Source: Eublepharis macularius
Taxonomy: Eukaryota > Chordata > Lepidosauria > Squamata > Eublepharidae
Assembly: GCF_028583425.1 (NCBI RefSeq)
Contig: NC_072794.1
Coordinates: forward strand, 31,679,232-31,743,231
DNA length: 64,000 nucleotides
Direction: 5' to 3'
The stretch's first letter is position 1; every line of letters begins with the position of its first letter. The notes below the pieces were generated by a model, which worked only from the letters and a program-made list of their open reading frames with translations, did no database searches and had not been told where the DNA came from. Below, piece after piece: positions 11,601 through 25,900 of this stretch. Made by a program: the position numbers and the translations under genes.

Positions 11601-13897
11601 TGTCAGTTGCTTGGCTGGAGAGAGTCTGTGAGGCATGAAAAAGAACAAGCAAGTATATAGCTATTCCCACTCCACTGGGTTCTTTCCGAATGTTTCCTGC
11701 AAAAGAATGCAAAATAAATAGTCTTTGAAAGTGGAGCATTTTCAAAGGTAGCGATCTGAGTAGACAAAATCAAAAAGAGTCCAGTAGCACCTTTAAGACT
11801 AACCAATTTTATTTTAGCATAAGCTTTCGAGAATCAAGTTCTCTTCTTCAGTATCAGGCATCTGAAGAAGAGAACTTGATTCTCGAAAGCTTATGCTAAA
11901 ATAAAATTGGTTAGTCTTAAAGGTGCTACTGGACTCTTTTTGATTTTGCTACCACAGACTAACACGGCTAACTTCTCTGGATCTGAGTAGAGTCTGTTAT
12001 CAAAGGGAAGGGACTTTTTGTCGCCATCTGCTAAGACAGCAAGTAGGTTCTTGAGGGAGAGAGACTGCAGGGTCAGTTCAAAGTATTTGTCATCCCAAGC
12101 AAGGTATATTCATTTTGTCCAGGACCCAGTCTGCCTTGGTTTGGAATTGGCAGTGTGGGGCTAGGAGGGGATGCGCATCCTCTCCTGTGCCACTGGAGTG
12201 CATCAGCATGCTCCTTGTTGTGTTGCTCCAAGCAGTTGCTTGGGTGGTTGGCCACAGAACCAACCCTGTGTTTTACCTTTTTTGCATCTTGGAGCTCAGG
12301 GCTTCTGATACGGTGTCCCCCCATATTATCATCTCTGCTACCCTTTGAGGACCTAGCTGTGCAACAGAGGTGATGTGAACCAGGTCAGGGGTCCCATAAG
12401 GCAATCTTTAATCACATGTACCATCAAGGGGCTCAGCTTATGAACTGCTCTGTCACTTAGAGTGGCTCCAAGTGCTGCAAGGGTAGAAGAAGGCCTTCCT
12501 AGGTCATTTCCTCCGGTGGCAACAGCCATGGGGCCTGTTTACGCCTGATAAAAACATTATTAGTGCAGGTATAAATTAAATATATGAATAAATCTACCAA
12601 CCTTCTGTATCATCATGAGCAGGTCTGATCTGGAGGCTCTCTTTCCCAACCATAAACTTTTCCTTATCCTGTGCAGCTTGCAATTGCAATTCCGTGGGCT
12701 CGGAGCCCCTGCGGTGCCGTAGCGATGGGAGCTGCATTTGCAAGGCAGGATTTGAAGGGCCCAGCTGTGAACATACTCGCTGTCCAGCCTGCTACGGACA
12801 AGTGAAGGCACAGGTAAGCTTGTTCCTTTTGCACTTAGATATCTGTTGTCATAGCACTCAGTTCTGCCAGAAACCGTCATTCCTGACCGCCTCCCGATAC
12901 TTTAGGCGCAGAACTAGGACAGAATTGAACACTGAACACTCTGCAGTTAACAGAAGGCTCGGTCACAGGCATAGCGCAATTGTGCACAGAAGTTTCCTTG
13001 TTCTTCCAAGTGTGTATTGTTATTACAAGCTCCCCACTTTCCAACTGGAGAAAATTTTCAGGGGCAGTGCTATCTGGGTAGGCAAATTTGTTTGGCTTAC
13101 AAACATGCGAACAGAGCAGAAAGACAATTTTATCAAACAGACATATCAAAGTTCTGGGCTAAATGAAGCTGGAAGATTGCATTATTTTTAGCTGCATTAA
13201 TTTGCTTCGTAAGCATAGCGATGGATCCAGTATAACCCACACAGCAACATGAAGCAACAGAGCAGGGCCTGCACGCAGGCGCACTGGCCTCCTTCCCCTA
13301 CTCAGCAAAAGTGCCCAGGCGGCCACCTCCTTCGCCTCGCGGAGGCTCATGTTAGCAGAGTCAGTGAGCATCAGCTCGAACCCCATCAGAAATGGGAAGC
13401 TCCATGCCCTTCAAGACCTCAGCTTTTCCACCCAACGTCACCTCTTCTTTGTAAGGATTCAGTTTCAACCTGTTCACACAGCCATTTAACCACAGCAGTC
13501 AGACACTGGTTCAGGGCCTCTCCAACGTCACCAGCTGATTTGGATAGAGAAATGTAGAGCTGAGCTGGATTTCATCAGCATATTGATGACAGCCTCTTCC
13601 TAATCCACGAATGATTTCTCCAAAGGGCGTCATATAAACACTGAGTGATTTTAGCACAACAGTGCAAAACCCAATAATGTGTGGGGACAGCCTCTTTCTC
13701 CCTCTCCCCTTGCCTTTTCCCCAGAGCTAGAGTGCATGTTATCCTCTTCAAGCTCTTAGAAAATTAATCAAATAGTTGATCAATTACATTGGCACATGAA
13801 TAAAAACATTCGTTTGAAGGCAGAAAGCATGCTGTTTTTCAGGTGATGCTTGTACGTGTCACAGCAGGCACTATTTTGTAAGAGGCATTCCCTTCTC

Positions 13898-13951
<54 letters not shown>

Positions 13952-16900
13952 GGGGGATAGCTGTTGTGCTATCCTCCAGTGATGCCTCCCACTTGTAGTT
14001 CTTTGGATCAAAAAGACATACGCTTTTTAAAATGCCATCTGAATCAGTACTGCAAAATATGTTGGTTTCCAAAGGATAGCCTGAAAGCATTCTACTGCTC
14101 AATCTAAACAGGTCTGGACTTGAAAGCTATCTACACTGGAGAGGCTGACAGTTACATGTGAGCTGTTCCTAGCTCTTTGGAGGAAGAGCAGAGTAAAAAA
14201 CTGAAAGGGGTGTGCTGCTGGACTAGACTGTACTGGAGGTTTGGGGGGGATGGCTTTTCTCTGATCCTTGAAGTACAGGACCCTGTATGTGTATTAGGTG
14301 CCATATTCCAGTTTATGGTGACCCTATGAATTAATGACCTCCGAAACGCCGTATCATTGACAGCCTTGCTCGTGTCTTGCAAACTGAAGGCCCTGGCTTC
14401 CTATTGAATCAATCCATCTCATGTTAGGTCTTACTCTTTTCCTACTGCTTTCAACTTCTCCTAGCATTATTGTCTCTTCCTGTGATGGCCGTGTATTTTT
14501 AGGGTACGAGGCTAAGGGAATAGATTTTAATGATCAGGTATGGGGTTTTATTCTACTTTGGGGTTTGTAGTGCTAATGAGGTATATCCAACCATCTGCAG
14601 ACTTTGTGGAGCAGGACTTTCCCACCTCCCTCTCTTGCTATGGTCCATGGGGGGACCCCCCCCCATTTTGTTCCTTGAGAGTCAGTGGGCACTGAAGAAC
14701 AGCATCAGGAAAAAGCTGGGTGGTTGCAGTGGGTAGGGAGAATCAGTGGAAACTCTGCAAATAGAAATGCTTCTCTTGGTGGAGCTCCATATTCAGATAT
14801 ACCCCTAGGATCGCATGAGCCTTGTTCTGAGCCAAACTCTCAGTGTATCAAGGTCAGTGTAGTCTACTCTGACTGGGAGTGGCTTTACAGGATCTCAGGT
14901 CAAGATCTTTCACATCACCCACCAGCTGATGCTGCTAACTGGAGATGCCAGGGATTGAACTTGAGTCCTTCGGAATGCAAAGAAGAGGCTCTTCCACTGA
15001 GCCATGCCCTCTCCCTCTTGCATTGTGGGTATTGGTGTTTTATGGTAGTGCTTATTTTAATATTATTTTTTTCCTTCTGTCTGCTTCTTTATGCTTTGAA
15101 GAAGCAGATTATAAACATTTAGATGAGGGAATGAAGAAAGGCAACACCATTAAAACAGGGGGACTGCCCAGCTAGCAGCTATTATAGCACATTTGAAGGC
15201 TCTGTAGCCCCTGGCCAAGTTCTGAATGTTTTGCTCGGCTTCTGTTCATGTCTTTTCATTGGAGCCCTGCCTTATTTCCAGGTGGATCAATACCTTCAGC
15301 AACTGCAGGGACTAGAAGCCCTCGTGTCTCAGGTGCAGACTGGGGGAGTGCCTGGAGATAACTTGGAGCTGGAGAGGAAGATGAGAGAGGCTGAAGAGAT
15401 GCTCCAAGAAGTCCTGAGAGAAGCCCAGACTTTGCAAGGTAAATCTTTCCAGATGCCTTCAGGATGGAGGTGGAGCTGAATAAGAGAAACAAGACAACTA
15501 AGAGCAGCCTAAAGAGTCCTTTCCATCCCTTGGAAAGAATGTAAATAGGATACCAGTTTCAAAACTGGTGAAGTAGCAAAAAGTCTTACCGTACTGCTGA
15601 GGAGTCTCATCCCTTTTCCTTTTACCACTCCCACTTAGTGCCACCCGTCTTCAGCCCTGCCCTTTGTTTAAAGAAATGGATGTGAAGCAATATTACACAA
15701 TGTAGAAAAGTAACATAAGAAAGACCTGGGTTTGAATGCCCACTCTGCTTGGAAATTTACTGGGTGACCTTGGGCCAGGCAACCTCTCTGAGCCTAGGTT
15801 GTATTGTAAGGATAAAATGAAGGTGGGGAGAATGACACTGTAAGCCTTTTGGGTCTCCAATGGTCAGAAAAGTCGGATATAAATGTCTAAATAAATGTAA
15901 ATAAAGCTCTATGAGCCTTTCTCTCACCACTCACACTGGGCTATAGCAGCTGATCCCCAGACACTTAGAAATAACCTGCAGAGCTTTCTTCTAAGACAAA
16001 TGGAAGGGCCTCCACGCAGCCTCCAGCTGTCCTTTTAATATTGGTTTCTTCTGGAAGCAACTATCAGGTGGTAATTCCTTTTCCTTAGTTCATAACAGAA
16101 GGAAGCTTTCCATGTTTTTCATAGGAACTATTCAGATGTAACAGCAAAGCAAACCATGATTTGTTGCTCCACAAAGAAGCCTGGGGAATCTGTAGCCTTG
16201 TGTTCCCTGTCTTTCTCTTACATACAGCAAGTTCATGATAGACTTCTGTTTTTATAACAATCCATATTTTATGATTACATCTGAGGCACATGTTATGGTT
16301 TGTGTTCTTCTCTACAAACCACGATTTAAGCTACCGTTTCAGATCCTGGTTTGTAGAGGAAAATGCAAACCATAGTGTTTGGTTTGATTGAAATGACAAT
16401 GTATGGCTTGCTGTGAAATAAGGTTGCCAACTTCAAGTTTGGAAATTCCTAGAGATTTAGGTGTGGCTCCTGGGGAGGGCAGGGACTTCACTGTGGTATA
16501 ATGCCATACAGTGCACCCTCCAAAGCAGCCATTTTCTTCAAGAGAACTGCTCTCTGTTGTAATCAATCAGTTGTAATTCCAGATCTCCAGACCCTACCTG
16601 AAGTTTGACATCTCTATTGTGAAAGTGGAAAGCCTTCATTAGGTTGCTGCAGACAAAGGGGTTTGTTCAGGGAGCAACACATCACGGTTGGCCATCATAT
16701 CTATTTCATGCCAACATCTCTTTCCACACAATAAAGAAGCCAGCCTCCATTAAACAGCAAACCAACAGTGGAAACCACACTGGAGGATCCAAATCAATAA
16801 TTACCACACTAAAGTATACGAACAAATATTTACTTTAGTGTGGTAATTATTGATTTGGATCCTCCAGTGTGGGTTCCAACGTCTCTTTCCAAGCACTCCT

Positions 16901-19900
16901 CTGATTCTGGATGTTAGTGTGGCGGAGCTTAAAGTATTCAGGGGAATCTCACTTTGTCATTGGGAACTGCCTGCAGATAATTTGAATTGTGCTTTCTCTG
17001 ATGGTTCATCAGCATCTGCAGGACCACTTCCCTTCTTTATCAAAATGTTTCCTCTAGCCTAGTGAATATTGTTTTTTCCTCCTCTTCTCTCTCCATCCTC
17101 AAGCCACTGAGAGGTCCTTGGGGGGCCGCCTGTCCAAGATGAAGGGTCAAGAGTTCACCTACCAGAGCCAACTGGATGAGATAAATGAGACAGCCAACCG
17201 GCTACAGTCTTTGGGCAATCGGTACCAGAGCCAGGTGCAAGACACCAGGAGGCTCATCCAGGGAGCTCGCTTGGATTTGGAGCAAAGCAAGGCCCAGTTA
17301 GGAGGCATGGCAAGTATCCTTTCCTTGCGGCAGTTCCTCAGCTCAGGGAACGGGAGTAGTGGTTATGAACCAAGATACAGAAAGAAATTGAAAAGACGGG
17401 CAGGATTTCAACTTCGGCAAAAATGGAAGCAATCAGAGTTCTGGAATGCAACTTGGCATAGGCCCCTTTACTCCTCAGAAGCACAGGTTGATGTTTCTGT
17501 CTCCTTTCTTCCCTCGCCTGCTTAGATTATTCCATCTTCGGATCTCCCTGGAGGGTCAAACAGTTTTTTAATCCTAGCCCAGGAAGCCATGAAGTTAGCA
17601 GACAGGTGAGTGAATCACTGTCTTCTGTCACTTGGCCCAGTTCTGATTGCAAATGGGTACTGAATGCTGTGTTAGACTAAGGCAAAATGTTAAATTTCAG
17701 TTTAAAAGGTGGGGTGGGGGGAGAGCGTGCGCTGGTTTTATAGCAAGGAACTCTAGATAAGGTAACCAAAATTTAGAAAAATTGTCCATGATTTCTTTAA
17801 TGGTTGAATTCATGTATGCCTGAATTTAAAACATGCAAAAACCCACTTGAAGCCTAATGTGGTGCAGTTCTTGAAAACTTCACATCTTGATTCTAACAAC
17901 TATATACAAGGGTTTTAAGTATTCTCTCCATGCTTTGTGTTTATCTTTCTATCTTTAATGGTGGAAAGGATTATCCAATCTGTCTGGGGAGGCTCACACA
18001 ATAGGGTAAATATCATGAACAAAGTGGGGCATTGGATTCACAGGTGCATCCCCCCTCCTTGAATATGGTTGCCAACTCCAACTTGGGAAATTCCAGGAGA
18101 ATTGACAGTGGTGCCTGAGAAGGTGGAGTTTTGGGAAGGAAGGGGTGTGATGCTACTTGAAGGATTCATTTTTCCCTAGACTCTATGGCATACCATAGGG
18201 TCCACACTCAGTTGTAATTCTGGGAGAATTCCAGGCCCCATGAGGATGGCACCCATACATATATAGAATAATAGATATGTCCTTGATCTTAAAATGTACA
18301 TCCTCGTACAGTTGGCAGATTCTTGAGACTCCTGTACCCTATTTTGATGGGAAAGGATTTCAGGAATCTAATCTCATTATTAATTGGTATGTGTAATTAG
18401 TATGTTCCCACAAGCTCATATTCTCTGCTCATGGGGGTTATTCCAGATTTTCAGCTGGCAGTTGTACAAACTGACCCTTTATAAAGGATGGTGGAGGGCA
18501 CTGCATCTGATAAGGGAACTCATGGTTCTGTCTGGAAGGGACAGAAATGGCTATTCTGAATCTCAGGAGTGACCACCTTATTCCTGGGATGCTTAGAGCA
18601 AAATTGGATTTGAAGTTAAGCCTCTAGTTGGGTAGTAGCATTTACAATGATATATGATCCTGGTGGAAAACCAAGCAGCAAACAATATTTTAAGCGCACT
18701 CATGTTTTGGGGGTGGGAATTGGAAGAGAGTGATTGAGAGAGCAGGGAAGAGCTCTCAATGGATCAGAAAAAACATGGATGATGGATGTTACTTTCATAC
18801 AGTTTAAGGTTTTGTGTTTGTTGGGAAATGGTTGTGGAAGACATCCTTTTTGTGTGAACATTTTGTTTCTTATGAGAGCAATTATCTTTGAAGGGATTAT
18901 GCAAACTAGTCAAACCAGCAGCAATCAAAATGGCAAACGTTAGCAAAGGTACTAATCATAGGGCGGCTCTGTATGGTCCAGTGCCTATGAAATGCCAGCA
19001 GAAATTTAGTGATGAGGAAAACGGTGGCTGCAAAAAGGATCATTGATTATTGTTGATTTGGTCCATTTTAATAGGCATGGTTTTGCTCAGCTATAATTTT
19101 GTATGTGGCTAAATGTGGCACAATGTATAAAGTTCATTCATTCATTCAAATAAAAAGTAGTTATGGGTAATGCTAAGGGTTTTTTTTTTTTACCTTAATT
19201 TTGGTTATTGCTGTATTTGAATTAATTGTTAGGGCAGGGCAAGCTAAAAAAACCCCAAATAAATAAATAAAGATGGCATGAATCTAACTGCAAAGTTCAA
19301 CAGAATGGCATTTCATTTGCAAAAGGGGAGCAGTACACAGACTCCTACTATTACCCGAATACTGTTCCAGAGGATCTACTGATTCCCAGAAACAAAAAAT
19401 CCAGAAGAGCAAGATTCAGGGCCAATAGCACCTTAAGGACCAACTAGATTTAGCAAACTCAATGGGTTGCAGCAGGAGGGGGAAGCTGGGAAATTCCTGC
19501 TCCACCAAGTCCACGGATGGTTGAATACACACTGGTTCCTCATCCAATAAGTATTCACTTGAATATTGTCTCATTGTGTTCAGGGTAAAGATGAGAAAAG
19601 AGGGGGCAGTGATGGCCATGACTCTGCCTGAAACCCATTCCCGGATCATCTTTTTTGTTTTTTCAATTTTGTCTTTCAGCCACCTGCAGCTGGCGAATAC
19701 TATTGAGCAAGCAGCCAGGGCAGCAGAAGATGCCTCGAGCCAAGCGCTGGCTGTGGTGCAGTCAGCTGCGAGCGGGGGAGGGGTCCTGGCAAACTCTGTG
19801 CAAGGGCTCCGGAAAAAGTATGCTCCAGCGGTGCTTAGTTGTGTTCGTTTAAAGGGCATCGGTAGTCAGTTGCCTTTATCTTCTCTATTTGCTCCAGGTC

Positions 19901-22900
19901 TTATAATTAACATTATGATCATTATCAAACTATTTCCTAGTATTTTACTGTCGTTTCTGCTCGTTGCTGCAATGGAAGTCTCACATATGGATGGGATCAG
20001 GGGAAGGTTATACACTGCAAGGAGCACAAAGACACATTGTCTTGCTCTAAGGGATCCCTCTGTGATGACTAACACCATACAGTGTCAGGGGGCGGGGGGA
20101 GGGGGGAGGGTTTCCCTTTATCACAACAATCTCTTCATGTGGGAATGGGAGCCAACATGGAGGTGGGGCTAAAACTACCCCCTGTCCCTTGTGACCTCAG
20201 CTTTGATCACAAGCCTTACGTGCACAGCCCGGAGTTTATTTATTTTTAGTTTAACAAAATTTATTTTCTGTCTTTCTGCCCTTGTAAGAGCCATTGAAGT
20301 GGTTAACTAATAAAAACATACGTAATAAGATCACATTTTAAAATGATCAAAACAACAAGAAAGCATCATGAAAACAGTTAGAACTAGAGCTAAAACATAC
20401 AAAACATTTTAAAAAATTAAGAGAGCCAGTTTGGTGTAGTGGTTAAGAGCGCAGGACTCTAATCTGGAGAACTGGCTTTGATTCCCCACTCCTCCTCTTG
20501 AATTAGTCCCTGGTTGCTGGGCGACCTTGGGTCAGTCACAGCTTCTAGGAGCTCTCTCTCAGCCCTACCCACCTCACAGGGTGTTTTGTTGTGGGGATAA
20601 TAATGACATACTTCGTAAACTGCTCTGAGTGGGCGTTAAGTTGTCCTGAAGGGCGGTTATATAAATTGATGATGATGATTAAAACAATTAAAACATTGGA
20701 TGGGAAGGAGGGCTCACTGAGGGAATGCCCAACAAAACTCTCTGGGCTGGGTGGCTGTTGGGCTTGACCATATGGGGAGCTGAGCAGGAAGGGGGGCATG
20801 GTGTTGTCTCCACTGCCACCCCCCAACAGAATGCCTTGGCTACAAGTAGTCAGGGCAGATTATGGAAGAGCTAAAAAGCATCACTTTTTTGACCCTCCCT
20901 CTCCCTTCATATGTTATCTAGGTGATGTGATGCAATCATGGAGGGAGGAATATAATGCCCCTGGGCTCAAAATAGTCTCCTCATTTTCAGGTATGATGAA
21001 GTAAAGCTGCTGTCCAGTGAGCTGGAAACTGATGCCAATGGAGCTGCTTCGAGTGCTGACCAAGCCTATCAGAGCAGCCAGCTGCTTTTCAGTTCCCTGG
21101 CTCGTTTACCAAAGGTTGACACCAGCATTTTTCAGGTAAAAGCTCTCTTTCTGTGTATTTGGTCCCCAAAATGATTGGAAACTTAAAAAAAAATTAGTCC
21201 CTGGTTGCTTTCTACCTTGCCTTTTCTTTTCCTGTGCTTTGCAAGAGGAAGAATTTCTATTTGTTATCAACCGTTCCCAAGCTGCATTGTTTCTGACAGG
21301 ATTTTGACTAGCACGAAGTAGTTTGGCCCTGGGCCAAATCTGAGTCCTCTGTCAATGCCAGTCCCAAGACTCAAAAAGAATGGAATGGTAGCATCCGTGG
21401 TGAGGGGATTTAATAATATGCCACCTGGGGAGTAGATATGGGATCTGTGTTGAAAATACAGTATCTTGTGTACAGAGAAGAGACAGAATACTTGCAAGGG
21501 GCAGCGGGTCTGACAGTTAGATAGATGGCAGGGTGGGATCCTTCTTTCCTCCTGTCCTCTGTCCTTCTTGCATGTCTCCAGATTGGTATTCTTAGGCTAC
21601 TTCCTGCTTCTTCCTGGAAGTCCCTCCTCCTTTTTTACTGAGGTAGTTAGTGTCTATTCTGTCTCTAAAAACCCAGGGAGTTCCTGGGTTTTTAGGGCCC
21701 AGAATCTTAACCCCTGATTGGTTAACTTGGCTGGGAGCCCATGTGGAGTGTCTCCTCAAAGGCTGTTCTTTTGTGTGCGTATAAGCTGCTGCCCATCAGT
21801 TTCCATTGGGGCTAACGTACAAAAACTGTAAGATCCTTTTAGTTAATACTTATTCTGAATTGATTTTTATTAGCCTGTAACATTTAGACTTTGTCTGCAG
21901 TTTACTCTAGAGCTGTGGCTGTAATAAATAAAGTTTTTTAGTTGAGATATTTGCAATGATTCTTTCCCACACACCTGTCTGCAAAGCCAGGACTACCGTG
22001 ATCCTCCTTCAGGGTGTTCCCCTGGGCAAGTGCCCTAGCACAAGGAGGGACTCCCAGGGTATGGGGTGACAAAAAGCCAGGGGTCATGGCAGGCAGGAAG
22101 AGGCCCCAGTGTCCTACCTCACAAGGTTGCTGGGAAAGGGCTTAGAGCAGCTGCCTTCCCAACTACAGCTTCCCAGGCGGAGGTTCTGTACCAGCAAAAG
22201 AGAGAACCTCCCTGGTTGGCTGAGGTAGGGAAGGACATGACAGTGTCAGTCCTGTGTCTGCCCAGACTACTACATTGTTGCACAGAAGGTTCAGTTGGAT
22301 CTCCCAACAATATTTTTAACAGAAAAGGAAGTCGCAAAGTGTGCAGCCAATTTGCTGAGGGGAGAATCTATTTTAATTGCGTTATTGCTTGACAGTTTAA
22401 AACACTTCCCTCCCTTCCAAAAACAATCACCACCCTTTGAAGTATCGTATTGAGTTAAATATGAAGTAAACCAACTAAGACACTATTGTCAAGAGTTTGC
22501 AGTCGTTCTACTCTCTAGCCTAACTACTTGGAAGTGCAACAATATATTTTGTGTGAGTGGGTGAGGGAGGCACACAAAAAACAAGCAACCCTGAATGCCC
22601 TTCCTGTCTCCAACTGCCTCTCCTTTGGTCCCTGTGTCTTTGCTTCCCCCTAAAGTAAAGTTGGTTCACTTTTTTGCCTCACGGATGTCCCTCACTAAGA
22701 TTAAATAAAAGTGGTTTTCTGACCCTGACCAATAATATTGTATCAGGAGCCATGATTCCCTAAATATGGCCTCTTGACACTTTGGAAACAAACAAAAAGA
22801 ATGTTTTCAGGCCAACTCCAGTTTCCATCTGGCGGACCTCCTAAATGAGAGAGATGACAGTAAAAACCTACTTGATCGCTATGGTTATCATCTGAGGCCT

Positions 22901-25900
22901 TGCTTCAGGTGCCTCCTGCCTTCTGAGATTCGACAGGGCACCCAAAGCAGAGACTCAGAAGATGAGTGGCAACCCAGGAGAGAGGGCTTCTCAGTAATGG
23001 CACCAAAACTCTGGAATCCTCTCCCCAATCTGTCCCTTCTGTTGCCATCTTCCACCAGCAAGTAAAGACTTTGTTTCATTTGGCATTCCCTCAGTGATTG
23101 CCTAATGTTTTATTTGTTGTTTTAATGGTTTTATATGTGTATTTTAGTTTTGGATTTAATTGTTTTGATGATGTGCTTTTTTGGTTTTAATGGTTTTTAA
23201 GATGTGCTCTTATTATATTTGGTGGCCCTGATGAAGGCAGAAAGGCAGGGTATAAACTATGTAAATAACCACAAAATAAATAACAGAAAAGACCAGTTTT
23301 TGTGATCAGCATCAGTGGCACTAAGCAAAGCCATGCCTTTTCCCACTTTGATGTCTTAGGAAGAAGCCAAGCAGCTGCGGCAGAAGGCCGACTCTTTAGC
23401 TGGCTTAGTGGAAATTTTCATGGCAGAATATAAGCAGCTGCAAAGCAACATGGGGAGCAAGGAAGAAGAGATCAAGGAGCTGCTGCAAAAGGGACAACAT
23501 GACAGACTGGTAAAGTGCATCCATATTAATGACCTGGGAAGTGTTGGTAGGCAATGGTGCTGTGGTCTCTAACAGCCTGACCTGTTCCGAGTGGCAGTTG
23601 CAGCCAGATGTTTATGCATTTCTAAGATGAAGCTGGCAATACACGTTTTTGGGATAAAGACTTGGAAACATTTCCCTCCCACTGGCCTCCAGAAAGCTTG
23701 AATGGGTCTAATCCTGTATTTTCTCCGTGTAGCAGGTTAAGGACTCACATGATACAAAGTCCCCATGGATACTGTGAGAACTTATCACATGAGTGCTGCG
23801 AATTCTGTGCCTTCTGGGGGCAGGAGGGCTGTGGTCTGATGGAGGCTACATGGAATGCATGGAGAAGGGCCTACCTCCTGTGCTGTTTTTGTGAACCAAA
23901 ATGACTCCAGGGAGCTGGCAGTTGCTCCACTGGGAAGCTTATGTTCAGCCATCATTACTCACAAGCTTCCCAGCAGAGCAAATACCCAGCTCCCTTGGAG
24001 CTGTTTCAGTTTATGGAAACAGCAGCGGGGGTTGGGGGGAATACTTAAAGCCCTTCTCCATGTATGCTATGGCCACGATCAAAATGCGGTTCCTTGTGCA
24101 CCTGGGAGGCATGGAACTCCAAGTACACATGGCAACCCACAAGGACATTGTGTTGTGCGCATCATGGGAACCCCCTCTGGTTGTTCTACTCATGCGATCC
24201 AAGCTTGGATCTTTAGATGGCACTGGGTACCCTGAGCTTTTGTTTTCAGTCCCTGAATGCAGATCATCTGGGACTAGCTGAGTGTGAGTTCTGGGAGTTG
24301 GGCCTGTATTTTCATGCTGAGTTGTTACGTGTGTTCTTTTGTCTTCCTGCCATTGCAGGCATCGGTCCAGTTATTGTCTCGTGCCAACCTTGCCAAGAAT
24401 GCAGCCCAGAAGGCACTGAGTGCTGGCAATGCCACTTTTGAGGAAGTTGATGGCATCTTGAAGAACCTGAGAGGTGAGTTGCTTAAAAAAACAGGTGCCG
24501 TTGGAGCGGTCTGCAGCAAATGTGCGAGTTCTGTGAGGGGAAGGCTTAAATCAGGAGGTGGTGTTCATACTCAGCAAATAACAACAACAATTATAAATAA
24601 TAACAACAACTGTGCTTATATATGAATAGTTTAGGTGGGTAGTCGTGTTGGTCTTCAATAGAACAGCAGGATTGGAGTCCAGTGGCACCTTAGAGACCAA
24701 CAAGATTTTCAGAGTGTAAGCTTTCAAGAGTTAGAAGAGAGGTGTCTAAAGAAGGGAGGTTCAGACTCTTGAAAGCTGTTAACTCAAATCCTGCTGTGCT
24801 TATATAGCACTGTTCTAGACAGACTTAACAAAAAAAAATTCCAATTCTGTGTCAGGAAAATGTTGCAATGTAACTAATATAAATCAGGTAAAGATTTGCA
24901 AATCAGCTTCTATCCAAATGAACTCAGATTTGTGCGCTATATTCTGATCTTTGGGGTTTGGCAGGGCTTGGAATTTTGGAAAGGATTGAGGTAGGTCCAT
25001 GAATAGACGCTCGTCTGTGTATCCCATACTAATGCACACACAGAGTGGTATGTTTTGCATCATTGTAATTAGAAGCTGTTGAGTGAGGATTGTTAATTGA
25101 GTAATGCAGTGTTACCTGCTGCAGTGAAAGTTTTACAGATGTTTACAATTGAATTTTGATTCTAGTTGTTGAGCTGATGTTTGAACATAATCCTTTAGAT
25201 ACTGTGTTTTTAATAGTTTTTATTGTTATGTTTTCAAGGGGTGGTGGTGGTATGGTAAGCCGCCCTGACGGTCTGTTGGGCCTTATGGTAGGCTACAATT
25301 AATTAATCAAGTCCGCTGCAGGTTGATAGCAAAGAAGAACAGGTTCTGAACATGAGTGGACCGGCCATTTAACTTACAGGGAAAGTTCCCGGTGGGCCAC
25401 TCCCATGGGGAACCAATAGCAGCGAGGAGCAAGCAGAACCAAGCCCTAGTAGCTCTGCCAGTGCAGGTGAGCTCAGACCTGGCCAGCGGCACCAACGAGG
25501 GGTGTTGGCAGTGGGTGAGCTAACATTCATCGTTGGTGCCGCTGGTCGGGTCTGAACTGAGTGGCTTCTGCAGCACCGGCTTGTAACACTGCAGGGGCCA
25601 GCCAGCCTGGGCCTCTCCTGGGTCATTTTACTTCCCAGTTCTGACCTGCACTTCCCTAATTCTACTCAGCCATCTTTACTCAACAGCTGAAATCCAGTTA
25701 TTCAATAAAGCTGCAGCTTGTTGGCATCCAGTTCAGTGCTTTTGGCTCAAGCTTCTTCTCCCCCCTCTGTCTGGGGAGGTGCCATGGCTCAGTGATAGAA
25801 CATCAGCTTGGCATGCAGAAGGTCCCAGGTTGAGTAGACAATGCTGACCTTGGTGGTCCAGTGGTCTGATTCAGTATAAGGCAGTTTTGTGTGTGTTGCT

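Noticed and set aside
11161-11745. 194-codon open frame on the - strand and a 201-codon frame on the + strand
   Set aside because: Both lie in a foldback repeat, overlap each other in mirror image and show no domain.
17314-17315. GT donor four bases after the LAMC2 exon end
   Set aside because: Using it gives the wrong phase for the next exon.
19416-19859. 147-codon - strand frame
   Set aside because: It is the complement of the LAMC2 exon at 19680-19817 and its flanks.
21620-22080. A possible solo LTR
   Set aside because: Promoter-like and poly(A)-like signals are in order, but no defined ends or duplications, so it is kept only as a low-confidence repeat.
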